The translations under genes were made by a program, and so were the position numbers. The notes below the pieces were generated by a model. It was not told the origin of the DNA. It made no database searches and was given only the letters and a program-made list of their open reading frames with translations. Positions 17,501 to 26,488 of a DNA stretch of 64,000 nt are shown in pieces. Each line of letters opens with the position of its first letter. Position 1 is the stretch's first letter. Origin of the DNA: Streptomyces sp. A0958 (GTDB lineage: Bacteria > Actinomycetota > Actinomycetes > Streptomycetales > Streptomycetaceae). The stretch is from contig NZ_SSBK01000008.1 in the NCBI RefSeq assembly GCF_004795035.1, forward strand, positions 62,001 to 126,000, written 5' to 3'.

Positions 17501-17543
17501 CCGAGGTGCGGGCGCGTCGGCCCCGTCCTTGGCCGGAGTAGCG

Positions 17544-17603
17544 GCCGTCGTGCGGGCACGGGTGCGTAACACCCGCCGTCGTGCGGGCGGGTGCGTGACA
17601 CCC
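17544..17603. repeat. Two-copy tandem repeat
   Basis: Copy 1 (17544-17574) and copy 2 (17575-17603) share GCCGTCGTGCGGGC, GGGTGCGT and ACACCC, differing by a 2-base deletion and one substitution. It lies in a region of decayed genes; no function is evident. Confidence 0.6.
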
Positions 17604-17991
17604 TCGAACAGTGCGCCGAGGCATTCTTCGACGCCGGCGCCGGGGTCACCTTCCTCCCCAGTGTCTTCGGCCGCCCGTACCTGGTGATGGTCCACGCGCC
17701 CGGCCGGCAGGCCCGCGTAGTCGTAGGCGTCCGAGGCTTCGGCCAGAACGGTACGGGCCGCGCTGTCGCGTACGACGAACCGGCGGTGCGCGAGCGCCGG
17801 ATGGCAACGGAGGCGAGAACCGACCTCGCACCGCCGCTCCTCCTGGACTCCAGCGGCTCCGTGGCGATGCCCATGCCCGCGTGCGGCAACCTCGGGCGTG
17901 CGACACACGGGTCATGACGACCGGGAGCCCCCTTACGAGGTGCCGATCACCAGCAGCACTCGTCGGATTCTGCCTGACCTAGGATGACGCG

Positions 17992-18669
17992 GTGAAGTTC
18001 GTGATGGTGCCCGGTGGTTGGCAAGGCGGGTGGGTGTTCGACTCGGTGGCTGCTGAGCTGCGTCGGGACGGGCACCATGTCGAGGCGGTGACCCTGGCGG
18101 GGCTGGAGCCGGACGGCCCGGTCGATGCGGACTGCCCGCCGAACCTCGACACCCACATCGCCCAGGTGGCCGAGATCATCGACCGTGGCGACGGAACGCC
18201 CGTCGCGCTGTGCGGGCACAGCTACGCCGGGATGGTGATCGCCGGTGTCGCGGACCGGCTCGGCGACCGCCTCGATCAGCTCGTCTTCATCGACGCCTAT
18301 GTCCCGGACGACGGGGATTCGTGCTGGTCTTTGACCAGCGACACCTTCCGGGAGCTGTTCATAGCCGGCGCCCGCGCCGATGGCCGATGGGTCGCGGTCC
18401 CCGAAGGACTCGACCCTCGCGCGCGACCGCACCCGCTGGCGAGCTTCGTCCAGTCGGTCAGCCTCGGAGACGACCCCGGCCGCGTGCCCCGCCGAACGTT
18501 CATCAGTGGCGGCGCGTGGCCGGGCAGCCCGTTCGTGTCCCTGACCGAGCGGTTGCGCGACGACTCGGCTTGGCGGGTTCACGAGATCCCCGTCGGCCAC
18601 AACATCGCCCGCCGCGACCCGCATGGCCTTGCGGCCGTTCTCGGCGCGTTGCCGCCCGCCGCCGCCTGA
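17992..18669 (+). CDS. Alpha/beta-hydrolase (small esterase type)
   Basis: A 225-residue hydrolase. It starts MKFVMVPGGWQGGWVFDSVA (GTG start), with the oxyanion region VPGGW, nucleophile elbow GHSYAG near residue 74, and a C-terminal GHNIARRDP supplying the catalytic histidine. This pattern is typical of the plant-methylesterase-like hydrolases common in Streptomyces. Cytoplasmic; substrate unknown. No clear operon partner. Confidence 0.75.
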   Translation: MKFVMVPGGWQGGWVFDSVAAELRRDGHHVEAVTLAGLEPDGPVDADCPPNLDTHIAQVAEIIDRGDGTPVALCGHSYAGMVIAGVADRLGDRLDQLVFIDAYVPDDGDSCWSLTSDTFRELFIAGARADGRWVAVPEGLDPRARPHPLASFVQSVSLGDDPGRVPRRTFISGGAWPGSPFVSLTERLRDDSAWRVHEIPVGHNIARRDPHGLAAVLGALPPAAA

Positions 18670-18769
18670 CGCACAGCCGCTTGCCCCTCCGCGTCGTCGT
18701 CCGGGTCGTCGTCCGCGTCGAGGTGGACGGCCGCCGGTCCGCGCGGGGCCCGCCGGCCCCGGGCCGGCG

Positions 18770-19036
18770 CTACCGCGCGCCCACGTCGTACGCGGTGCCC
18801 TCCGCGACCGCCCGGAGTTTGCCCGGGTTGGCCACGTTGTGGATGGCGGTGATACGGCCGTCCGCGTCGAAGTCGAACGTGACGGTGGCGATCACGCGAT
18901 CGGGCCCGCTGAACACCATGCCCGGCCCGCCGTTGATCTCGGCGAGTTCGGCGTCCATGTCGGCCGGCTCGACGCCTTGGTAGGTGACGGTGCCGATGGC
19001 CGAGAACCAAGCGGCCACCGTGGCCGCGCCGACCAC
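18770..19036 (-). pseudogene. C-terminal remnant of an ECF41/SigJ-type sigma factor
   Basis: 88 residues ending with a SnoaL-like fold segment: VIATVTFDFDADGRITAIHN then VANPGKLRAV. This tail is characteristic of SigJ/ECF41 sigma factors, whose C-terminal SnoaL-like domain modulates activity. The sigma-2 and sigma-4 DNA-binding regions are missing upstream, so this is a leftover or, less likely, a stand-alone SnoaL-like protein. Confidence 0.5.
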
Positions 19037-19207
19037 CGGGCCGGGACAGGCACCGGCGTGGTCATCCAGTTCGCGGAGTGGACGCGCCCGATCCGCGAAC
19101 CCGCCTGTGCGGCACCGGGTTTAGGGTGTGGGCGGCCCGCAGCACACGGGCCCCCTCGGACTACGGACGACGCGCCCGGGGTGCCGAAAACCGGGGGCGG
19201 GGCAGAA

Positions 19208-20848
19208 GTGGCGGACGAGACAGAAATATCCGGAACGGGCATATCGGGAAAGGGCATATCAGGAACGGGCATATCGGGAACGGGCGAAGCCGGCAAGGAC
19301 GACCGACAGACCGCCCCACCGAACCAGCTGAACCGCCTGAACCACCTGAGCCATCTGAACCACCTGAATCGGCTCGACCGGCGGGTCTACGCCGTCGCCG
19401 CCGCGGTCTTCGCCCTCCTCATGGCGCTGTCCACGCGCTACGGCTTCCACATCGACGAGCTGTACTTCCTCGACTCCGCCCGGCACCTTCAGGCGAGTTA
19501 CGTCGACCAGCCGGTGCTGGCACCCCTGCTGGCCCGCGTCTCGCTGTCGCTGTTCGGGGTCTCGGAGGCCGGCCTGCGCCTGTGGCCCGCGCTCGCCGCG
19601 GCGGGCACGGTGATCGTGGGCGGGCTGACCGCGCGCGAACTCGGAGGCGCCCGGCGGACCCACCTGCTCGCGGCCGTCGCGACCGCCACCATGCCCGTGC
19701 TCCTGGGCGGTGCGCACATCGCCAACACCACCTCGTACGAAGTGCTGGCATGGGCGGCGATCGCACTGGTGACCGTACGGATCGGCCGCACCGGCGACAC
19801 CCGCTGGTGGCTCGCCGCAGGAGCACTGGTCGGCATCGGTGCGGAGTTCAACCACCTCGCGGGCATCTTCGGGATCGTCCTGCTGGCCGCCGTCCTGCTC
19901 GGCCCGGCCCGGCGCACGGTGGCCGACCGCAGGCTCCTCGCGGGCGCCGGGATCGCCGTGCTGCTCGTACTGCCCGACCTGTGGTGGCAGGCACGGCACG
20001 GCTGGGCCATGTTCGAGATGACACGGGCGCTGAACGAGGAGAACGGAGGCCCGGAGAACATCCCCACCTGGATATTCGGCCAGCTCGCCATCGCCGGCCT
20101 TGCCATGGCGGTCCTCTGGGCGGCGGGCCTGCGCTTCCTCCGGCGCTCCGGCCGCCCCCTGTGGCAGTGCCTGGTCACCGCGTACGCCGTGCTGTTCGTC
20201 CTGTTCGCTGTGACCACCGGAGCCCAGACCTACTACCTGGGCGGCCTGTACGTATGCCTGCTGGCGGCCGGAGCGGTAGGGCTCGACGCGTGGCTGCACT
20301 CCCGCCCCGACCGCCTGCGCGGCCTGATGACCGCGACCGCCGTCTCGGCCGCGGTGCTCGCCGTGATCGTCCTGCCGATCCTGCCGCCGGCCTCCATCGC
20401 CTGGACGTACGGCATCAGCACGAACTCGGGGGAGACCCTGGGCCGGCCCCAACTGGTCGGCACCGTACGCCAGGTGTGGACCGGGCTCCCGCCGGAACAG
20501 CGCGCCGACGCGGTGATCTTCGCGGCGGACTACGGCGAGGCCGGCGCCATCAACGAACTCGGCCGCGGCACCAGCCTGCCGACCGCCGTGAGCGCCCACA
20601 ACACCAACTGGTGGTGGGGCCCGGGCAACCCCACCGCCACCACCGTCATAGCCATCTCCCCGGGCCCCGAGCACGCCCCCGACTACGCGGCCCACCTGCG
20701 CCAGTACTTCCGCCACGTCCACGTGGCCGCCGGCCTCTCCAATCCGTACGGCGTCCACAACGTCGAGTGGGGCGGCCACATCTACATCTGCACGGGCCCC
20801 CGCCGCCCCTGGGGCACCATGTGGCCGGAACTCCGCCACTACGCGTGA
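19208..20848 (+). CDS. ArnT/PMT-like membrane glycosyltransferase
   Basis: About 546 residues. After a 60-residue low-complexity cytoplasmic tail comes a multispan GT-83-like domain: the first helix VYAVAAAVFALLMALSTRYG, then the acidic loop FHIDELYFLDSARH typical of C-type glycosyltransferases that use lipid-linked sugars. Eight to ten more helices follow, with a soluble C-terminal domain (from about 400). Members transfer sugars from polyprenyl-phosphate donors at the membrane. Start GTG 19208; an earlier GTG near 19180 is possible. No regulator or operon partner is evident. Confidence 0.8.
   Translation: MADETEISGTGISGKGISGTGISGTGEAGKDDRQTAPPNQLNRLNHLSHLNHLNRLDRRVYAVAAAVFALLMALSTRYGFHIDELYFLDSARHLQASYVDQPVLAPLLARVSLSLFGVSEAGLRLWPALAAAGTVIVGGLTARELGGARRTHLLAAVATATMPVLLGGAHIANTTSYEVLAWAAIALVTVRIGRTGDTRWWLAAGALVGIGAEFNHLAGIFGIVLLAAVLLGPARRTVADRRLLAGAGIAVLLVLPDLWWQARHGWAMFEMTRALNEENGGPENIPTWIFGQLAIAGLAMAVLWAAGLRFLRRSGRPLWQCLVTAYAVLFVLFAVTTGAQTYYLGGLYVCLLAAGAVGLDAWLHSRPDRLRGLMTATAVSAAVLAVIVLPILPPASIAWTYGISTNSGETLGRPQLVGTVRQVWTGLPPEQRADAVIFAADYGEAGAINELGRGTSLPTAVSAHNTNWWWGPGNPTATTVIAISPGPEHAPDYAAHLRQYFRHVHVAAGLSNPYGVHNVEWGGHIYICTGPRRPWGTMWPELRHYA
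19227..19375. repeat. Two blocks of short in-frame repeats
   Basis: Block 1 (about 19227-19285) repeats GGAACGGGCATATC-type 15-bp units encoding ISGTG/ISGKG. Block 2 (about 19326-19375) repeats 9-bp units encoding LNH/LNR. Both lie in the N-terminal tail of the glycosyltransferase and have kept the frame. Confidence 0.75.
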
Positions 20849-21316
20849 GGCACACGGCCCGGGGACCTTCTCGCCGAACCTCCGACCGGTGACGACCCGC
20901 TCGACGCCCTGATCCCCCGGCTCGCGGCGGCGTACGGCGAGCCGAGGTGGCTCACGTTCCACCTCGACGACGCCGGCTCGGCGGCAGGCCGTGCCGCCGC
21001 ACGCGGGGACCTTGCCGCCCGCGTCCCCGCCCAGGACAAGGTGCTCACCGCCGGCGACTGCCTGTCGGCGTGCGTCATCGAGTGGACCCTGCACCACCTC
21101 GGTCTCGTCGCGTACCTGCGATCGGCGCCCGAGCCGCCCGCCGAGACCCTGACCGTGGCGCGCGCCGCGCTGGAGGACATCGCCGGCGCCGCGTTCCCCG
21201 CGTCGTTCTCGGACGCCGACGCGCTGCGGACCGGCACGGGACGGCGTACACCGACCGACGCGCAGACGGCAGAGCCGGGCGAGCTCGCGGCGAGGCTCCC
21301 GCTCGTCCTCGGCTGA
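20849..21316 (+). pseudogene. 5'-truncated mycothiol-dependent maleylpyruvate isomerase-family gene
   Basis: An open frame directly after the glycosyltransferase stop reads PLDALIPRLAAAYGEPRWLT, LTAGDCLSACVIEWTLHHLG and ends ELAARLPLVLG. This is the C-terminal two-thirds of the MDMPI/DinB-like family (mycothiol-dependent enzymes). The N-terminal four-helix start and metal ligands are missing and there is no start codon before GTG 21041, so it is best read as truncated. Confidence 0.6.
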
Positions 21317-21334
21317 ACTCGTCCCCCCGGGGGC

Positions 21335-22534
21335 CTACCGGAAGCACTCGACGACGAGCGGGAGCTCCTGCAGCCACGTGCGGAGCAGGGACGCCCTGCG
21401 GGCCTTGACCGCCTGCTGATGGAACGTGCCGTCATGGAGCCGGACGGTCACCCAGAGGTACTTCTGAGGGCCTGCCGCGTACTCGACCGCGCTGATCCGG
21501 TCCCAGCCGAACTGGAAGTACCGCGCGTCCGACTCGAAGACGACGCCCTCGGCATCGATCAGGACCGCGCCGGTGGCGTCCGCGGCGGTGAAGACGATGT
21601 CGTCGTCCGCCGGGCCGGGAACCGGGACCACCGGGGGATACGGCGCAGGAGGGTACGGCGGCGGGTAGGGCGGTGCGAGCGCGGTGGGTGCCGGGTGAAG
21701 AGGGACCGCGTCCATCGGCGGCAGCACGGCCGCCGTCGGCGTGTACGTGCCAGGGATCGGCGCGAACAGATCCAACAGCCCTTCCGGGGCGGGCCGTTGA
21801 GCCGGGTCCTTCGCCAGGCACGCGAGGAGCGCGGGCCACAGGCCCGGCGGCACCGAGGACAGATCGGCCGGCTCGTGCACCGCGCGGTACATCAGACCCA
21901 TCGGCGTACCCCCGCCGAAGGCGCTGCCCCCGGCGGCCGCGACCAGCACGGCCCCCAGCGCGAACACATCGGCCGCCCCGCTGACCTCCTCACCCATGGC
22001 CTGCTCGGGGGCCAGGAACCCCGGCGTCCCGAAGGCCACGCCGGTGGAGGTCAGACGGGTGGACTCCATGGCCCGCGCGATGCCGAAGTCCAGGACCCTC
22101 GGGCCGTCCGCGGCCATGATGATGTTCCCGGGCTTGAGATCGCGATGCACCAGACCGCGGCTGTGGATCGCCGCGAGCGCCTCGGCGAGCGCCGCCCCCA
22201 GCTGCCGCAGCCGTTCCTCACTCATCGGCCCTTCGGATGCGAGAAGGGCGGCCAGCGTGGGCCCGGGGATGTAGGCCGTGGCCAGCCAGGGAGCCTGCGC
22301 CTCCGGATCGGCGTCCACCACCGGCGCCGTATGGAAGCCGCCCACCAGGCGGGCAGCCGCCACCTCGGCGCGGAAACGCTGCCGGAAGTGCGGATCGGCC
22401 GCCAGCTCCGGACGCGCCACCTTCACCGCCACCGAACGCCCGCCGCGCGAGCGCGCCAGATAGACGGTGCCCATACCGCCGGCCCCCAACACCCGCTCCA
22501 CGGCATACGCACCAATGCGCTCCGGCACACTCAC
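21335..22534 (-). CDS. Ser/Thr protein kinase (Hanks type)
   Basis: A 399-residue kinase. Residues 1-265 are the catalytic domain: the P-loop GAGGMGTVYLA near 17, the lysine in VAVKVARPE near 37, HRDLKPGNI near 133, DFG near 152 and APEQAMG for activation-loop anchoring. A proline-rich linker (265-320: PPYPPPYPPAPYPP) leads to a C-terminal domain of about 80 residues (DDDIVFTAADATGAVLIDAE, WDRISAVEYAAG) that looks PH-like. No transmembrane helix, so a cytoplasmic kinase. It is convergent with the truncated isomerase gene. Confidence 0.9.
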   Translation of the reverse strand: MSVPERIGAYAVERVLGAGGMGTVYLARSRGGRSVAVKVARPELAADPHFRQRFRAEVAAARLVGGFHTAPVVDADPEAQAPWLATAYIPGPTLAALLASEGPMSEERLRQLGAALAEALAAIHSRGLVHRDLKPGNIIMAADGPRVLDFGIARAMESTRLTSTGVAFGTPGFLAPEQAMGEEVSGAADVFALGAVLVAAAGGSAFGGGTPMGLMYRAVHEPADLSSVPPGLWPALLACLAKDPAQRPAPEGLLDLFAPIPGTYTPTAAVLPPMDAVPLHPAPTALAPPYPPPYPPAPYPPVVPVPGPADDDIVFTAADATGAVLIDAEGVVFESDARYFQFGWDRISAVEYAAGPQKYLWVTVRLHDGTFHQQAVKARRASLLRTWLQELPLVVECFR

Positions 22535-22736
22535 CCGTCCACCCCGTACCTCGTGCGCCGCCTGCGGCCCCGCCCTCTGTTCTCGCGCATCAGTATGACC
22601 GGGCGCCCCACCGAAAACCTCGCAGGGCGGCCCGCGGACCGGCCGCCGCTACCGCGCCGCCCGCCAAGCGCCGGAGTCGTGGCGGCCGGGGTGGCGGCTC
22701 CCCGGGTGCGGACCACCTGTCTGCGAGGATGGCGGT

Positions 22737-23546
22737 ATGGATGTGCGCCGAAAAAACCACGTGTCGGTGAGCGGACGGGCCGGTGGGCCCGTGGTGATGC
22801 TGGCACACGGGTTCGGATGCGACCAGAACATGTGGCGCCTGGTGGTGCCGGCGCTGGAGCGCGACTTCACCGTCGTTCTCTTCGACCACGTCGGCGCGGG
22901 CCGCTCCGATCTGTCGGCATGGAGCCCGGAGCGCTACTCCACCTTGCACGGGTACGTCGACGACCTGCTGGAACTGTGCCGGGAGCTGGCGCTGGGCCCG
23001 GTGACGTTCGTGGGGCATTCGGTGAGCGCCATGATGGGGGTGCTGGCCGCCGCGCGGGAGCCCGAGGCGTTCGCCGGGCTGGTCCTGCTCGCTCCTTCGC
23101 CGTGTTTCGTCGACGACCCCGAGACCGGTTACCGGGGCGGGTTCAGCGCCGGGGACATCGAGGAGCTGCTGGAGTCGCTCGATGCGAACTATCTGGGATG
23201 GTCGGGCACGATGGCCCCGGTCATCATGGGCAACCCGGAGCGGCCCGAGCTGGGCGAGGAGCTGACGAGCAGCTTCTGCCGTACCGACCCGGATATCGCC
23301 CGGGTCTTCGCCCGGGTGACGTTCCTGTCCGACAACCGCGCCGACCTCGCCGAAGTGGCGGTGCCCACCCTGGTCGCCCAGTGTTCCAGCGATGCGATCG
23401 CCCCGCTCGAAGTGGGCGCCTTCGTACATGCTCAGATCCCGGGAAGCCGGCTGGTCACACTGAACGCGACCGGGCACTGCCCGCAGCTTGCCGCCCCTGA
23501 GGAAACCGCTTCCGTCATCGCCGCGTTCGCGGGAGACCCCGGATGA
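22737..23546 (+). CDS. RsbQ-like alpha/beta-hydrolase
   Basis: A 269-residue hydrolase close to RsbQ: MLAHGFGCDQNMWRLVVPAL, FDHVGAGRSDLSAW, nucleophile GHSVSAMM near residue 96, catalytic histidine in NATGHCPQLAAPEE near 248. In Bacillus, RsbQ makes or carries a hydrophobic ligand needed by the phosphatase RsbP. Here the next gene is a PAS-PP2C phosphatase overlapping by ATGA, the same pairing. The fold and GHSVS motif also resemble strigolactone-receptor-type hydrolases. Confidence 0.9.
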   Translation: MDVRRKNHVSVSGRAGGPVVMLAHGFGCDQNMWRLVVPALERDFTVVLFDHVGAGRSDLSAWSPERYSTLHGYVDDLLELCRELALGPVTFVGHSVSAMMGVLAAAREPEAFAGLVLLAPSPCFVDDPETGYRGGFSAGDIEELLESLDANYLGWSGTMAPVIMGNPERPELGEELTSSFCRTDPDIARVFARVTFLSDNRADLAEVAVPTLVAQCSSDAIAPLEVGAFVHAQIPGSRLVTLNATGHCPQLAAPEETASVIAAFAGDPG

Positions 23547-24802
23547 CGTGCGGGACCGACGGCGATGGAGACGGCCGGAAGGAGGACAGGGCGTCGGCGA
23601 TCGAGCCGGCGCAGCTCTCCGCCCTGCTGGAGGACAGCGTCGAGGACCTGTACGAGCACGCCCCGTGCGGCTACCTCTCCACCCTGCTCGACGGCCGGAT
23701 CGCGAAGGTCAACACCACCCTGCTGGACTGGCTCGGCTACCAGCGCGACGACCTCGTCGGCCGCAAGCACTTCTCCGACCTGCTCACCGTCGGGGGACGC
23801 CTGTACCACGAGACCCACTTCGCCCCGTTGCTGCGGATGCAGGGTGAGATCAGAGGCATCGCCCTGGAGCTGAAGGCCGCTGACGGCACACGGCTGCCCG
23901 TTCTGGTCACCTCCACCGTCAAGACGGGCGCCGACGGACAACCGTTGGTGATCCGCACCACCGTCTTCGACGCGCGCGACCGCCGTGCCTACGAGACCGA
24001 GCTGCTGCGCGCCCGGCAGGAGTCGGAACGGGAACGCGAGCGCCTGACGACCCTGAACGCCACGCTGCAAAAGACCCTGCTCCCGCCGACCCTGGTGAAC
24101 GTACCCGGCCTGGACGTAGCCGCGTACTACCACGTGGCCTCCGTCGACGAGGTCGGCGGCGACTTCTACGATCTCTTTCCCCTCGCTGCCGGCACCTGGG
24201 GCCTGTTCCTGGGCGACGTGTGCGGCAAGGGCGCCGCCGCCGCGGCCGTCACCTCCCTGGCCCGGTACACCCTGCGCGCCGCCGCCGTCTACGACGCCGA
24301 CCCGGTGAGTGTGCTCGGCAACCTGAACACCGTCCTCAACCACGAGTTCAACGGCGCCGACCCACGCTTCTGCACGGTCGTCTTCGGCCTCCTCACCCCC
24401 GACCCCGTCCAGGGCGGCTTCCACATCACGCTGGCCGGCGGCGGCCATCCCCCGGCCCTCCTGATGCGTGCCGATGCCACTGCCGACTTCCTGCCCACCC
24501 CCGGCGGACAGCTCATGGGCGTCCTGCCCGACGCCCACATCGCCACCGCCACCCTCCGCCTCGCCCCCGGCGACACCCTCCTCCTGTACACCGACGGTCT
24601 CACCGAAGCCCACACCGACGGCAAGGCCCGCTACGGCGACGACGCCCTCCTCGACTTCGGCCGAGCCCTGGCCCCGACCACCGCATCGGACACCATCGGT
24701 GCGGTCCGTGACCTGCTCGGCACCTTCGGCCAAGGCGTCGACGACGACACCGCCGTCCTCGCAGTCCATGTGCCCCGACCCAGCAGTGAAGAGCAACAGT
24801 GA
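23543..24802 (+). CDS. RsbP-like PAS-PP2C (SpoIIE) phosphatase
   Basis: A 419-residue protein. The PAS domain (residues 40-150: YEHAPCGYLSTLLDGRIAKV, GYQRDDLVGRKHFSDLL) is followed by a short coiled linker (RARQESERERERLTTLNATL) and the SpoIIE/PP2C domain (175-410). Metal-binding aspartates are seen in DEVGGDFYDLF and GDVCGKG, with later YTDGLTE and DDDTAVL. It should dephosphorylate an anti-sigma antagonist, with the PAS domain receiving the RsbQ ligand signal. Overlaps the RsbQ gene (ATGA) and the STAS gene (GTGA). Confidence 0.9.
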   Translation: MTCGTDGDGDGRKEDRASAIEPAQLSALLEDSVEDLYEHAPCGYLSTLLDGRIAKVNTTLLDWLGYQRDDLVGRKHFSDLLTVGGRLYHETHFAPLLRMQGEIRGIALELKAADGTRLPVLVTSTVKTGADGQPLVIRTTVFDARDRRAYETELLRARQESERERERLTTLNATLQKTLLPPTLVNVPGLDVAAYYHVASVDEVGGDFYDLFPLAAGTWGLFLGDVCGKGAAAAAVTSLARYTLRAAAVYDADPVSVLGNLNTVLNHEFNGADPRFCTVVFGLLTPDPVQGGFHITLAGGGHPPALLMRADATADFLPTPGGQLMGVLPDAHIATATLRLAPGDTLLLYTDGLTEAHTDGKARYGDDALLDFGRALAPTTASDTIGAVRDLLGTFGQGVDDDTAVLAVHVPRPSSEEQQ

Positions 24803-25158
24803 CCAAGCAACTGACCCTGGCCACCCGCACCACCCCCGCCGGAGCGGTCATCGAACTGGTGGGGGAGCTGGACTACGACACCGCATCCGAGATCCGCGCC
24901 GCCCTGCCCGGCATCGACCTACGCCCGGGCCAGCAACTCGTCATCGACCTCGGCGGCCTCACCATCTGCGACTCCAGCGGCATCACCATGCTGATCGCGG
25001 CCCGCAACCGTGCCCTGGCCGCGAACGCGACCATCGCCCTGGCCGCCGTCCCCGAGCGCATCAGACGGGTCTTCCGGATCGTCGGCCTGGAGCAGGTCTT
25101 CCCCGCCCACCCCACCGCTCAGGACGCCGAAGCCGCCTGGTGCTCCCCAGCCGACTGA
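24799..25158 (+). CDS. STAS-domain anti-sigma-factor antagonist
   Basis: A 119-residue STAS protein of RsbV/SpoIIAA type. The phospho-acceptor loop reads DLGGLTICDSSGITMLIAA, with the serine in DSSG. A GTG start overlaps the phosphatase stop (GTGA), so phosphatase and substrate are made together. This completes an RsbQ-RsbP-RsbV-like switch; the cognate kinase/anti-sigma and sigma factor are not in the window. Confidence 0.9.
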   Translation: MTKQLTLATRTTPAGAVIELVGELDYDTASEIRAALPGIDLRPGQQLVIDLGGLTICDSSGITMLIAARNRALAANATIALAAVPERIRRVFRIVGLEQVFPAHPTAQDAEAAWCSPAD

Positions 25159-25174
25159 CCCGGAGCCGTGAAGG

Positions 25175-25777
25175 TCACGGCCCGCGCCAGACGTTGGCAA
25201 AGGCCGCGTTCTCGATGGAGCGCCTCTGGCGTACGGCCTCCAGCTCCATCACCGCGTCGTGGACGCCGGCCACCACGACCGTCACCTCGTCACCGAGACC
25301 GGTCTCGTCGTCGGGCCGTCCGTCATCGATACCCACGGCCGAGGCAAGGGCGACCAGGACGGGCTCCCTCTCCTCCCAGCGGGCGGCCGCCCGGCGGCGC
25401 GCGGGTGTATCGACCATCTCCACGCGCTCCGCGCCGAAGGACAACCGGCGCCCTCGCTGCGGGGTCAGCTCGCCGTCCTCTTCCAGGGCGGCCTGGTACG
25501 CGGCCGAGAGGTCACGGCCCCGGCGCCACAGCCAGTCCTCGATCCGCTCGTGGGGCTCCTGCCGGGAGAGCGCCGCCGCAGCCTCGGCCATGAGCCGGTC
25601 GCCCGGCTCCGCCACAAGGCCCACCACGATGCGGTCGCCGTCCACGCCGACCGCTTCCGCCTCGATGAGGTCGATCAGTTCCGCTCCCGCGAGTGCCAGC
25701 GAAAGGTCGCCCTGCCCGACGGAACGCTCCGCCTTCGGGTCCATAGCAGTGATGAACAGGTCTTTCGCCGTGGTCAT
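25175..25777 (-). CDS. GPP34 (GOLPH3/VPS74)-family protein
   Basis: A 200-residue protein of the Golgi phosphoprotein 3 family, which is widespread in Streptomyces with unknown role. Signature: MTTAKDLFITAMDPKAERSV, GDLSLALAGAELIDLIEAE, then an amphipathic helix region and a C-terminal SIENAAFANVW motif. In eukaryotes GPP34 binds PI4P, but bacterial targets are not known. GAGGGGAG precedes the ATG at 25777. Convergent with the RsbV-like gene, 16 bp apart. Confidence 0.8.
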   Translation of the reverse strand: MTTAKDLFITAMDPKAERSVGQGDLSLALAGAELIDLIEAEAVGVDGDRIVVGLVAEPGDRLMAEAAAALSRQEPHERIEDWLWRRGRDLSAAYQAALEEDGELTPQRGRRLSFGAERVEMVDTPARRRAAARWEEREPVLVALASAVGIDDGRPDDETGLGDEVTVVVAGVHDAVMELEAVRQRRSIENAAFANVWRGP

Positions 25778-26134
25778 GAACGGCTCCCCTCGCAGACGTC
25801 GCCGGAGCTGTGCCCCTGCCGACCTGGCCCGTGCCCCCGGCCGGTCCGCCGGCGGCACGACTGTCACGATCAGTATCGCCCCACCGGCCGGCGGCCGACA
25901 GCGACCCGGACAGTGCGTCACTCCTCCAGTCGCAGGCCACGGCCAAGTCGTACCTGGGCGTGGTGGTACCGCGGTGCGGAGATCTGCCGGCGGACGACGG
26001 ACGGATGCGGGGTGTTCCCAGGAAGGCTCTGGGCATCGGCCCTCGCCGGCCACGGCTCGGTCACCGCAGAGAACGCCGACACCGCGATCGCACCAGCCAC
26101 AACAAGATCATCAGACCTGTGACCAGCAGGCCCG

Positions 26135-26300
26135 TCAGCAACCCTTCCCGTCTCGGCGGAACTCGTGGACCACCCGGATCTCGCCGACAATGTGGGCGTT
26201 GAAGTCGTCCAACTCCTCGGCCGGAACCCAAAGCTCGGGATCGTCTGCCCGCCGGCCTGCTGGACCGGGTACCGGCTCAAGAACTCCGACTCGACGCCGT
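26135..26300 (-). pseudogene. Frameshifted C-terminal gene remnant
   Basis: The reverse strand reads SRYPVQQAGG in one frame and DPELWVPAEELDDFNAHIVG then EIRVVHEFRRDGKGC-stop in another, so a frameshift lies near 26230. The second segment looks like the end of a Streptomyces hypothetical protein I cannot name. The remainder of 25778-26488 holds no recognisable gene. Confidence 0.4.
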
Positions 26301-26488
26301 GACCTCGAACTGCGGCCGCAAGACCGCTGCCGGCCTCGGACCGCTGCCGGCCGGGGCGGTCCAGGTGCAGGGTTCGGAGCTGGGTTCGGATCTTGTGCAG
26401 CAGATGCCCCGTCGGTCCCGGGCCCGGCGCAATGTCCGACTTCTGCGAATCAGGATCTCCTCACCCGGGGATGAGCCCAGGACCTTGA

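Noticed and set aside
17544..17603. Short CRISPR-like array
   Set aside because: Only two adjacent copies with no spacer between them and no cas genes; a simple tandem duplication.
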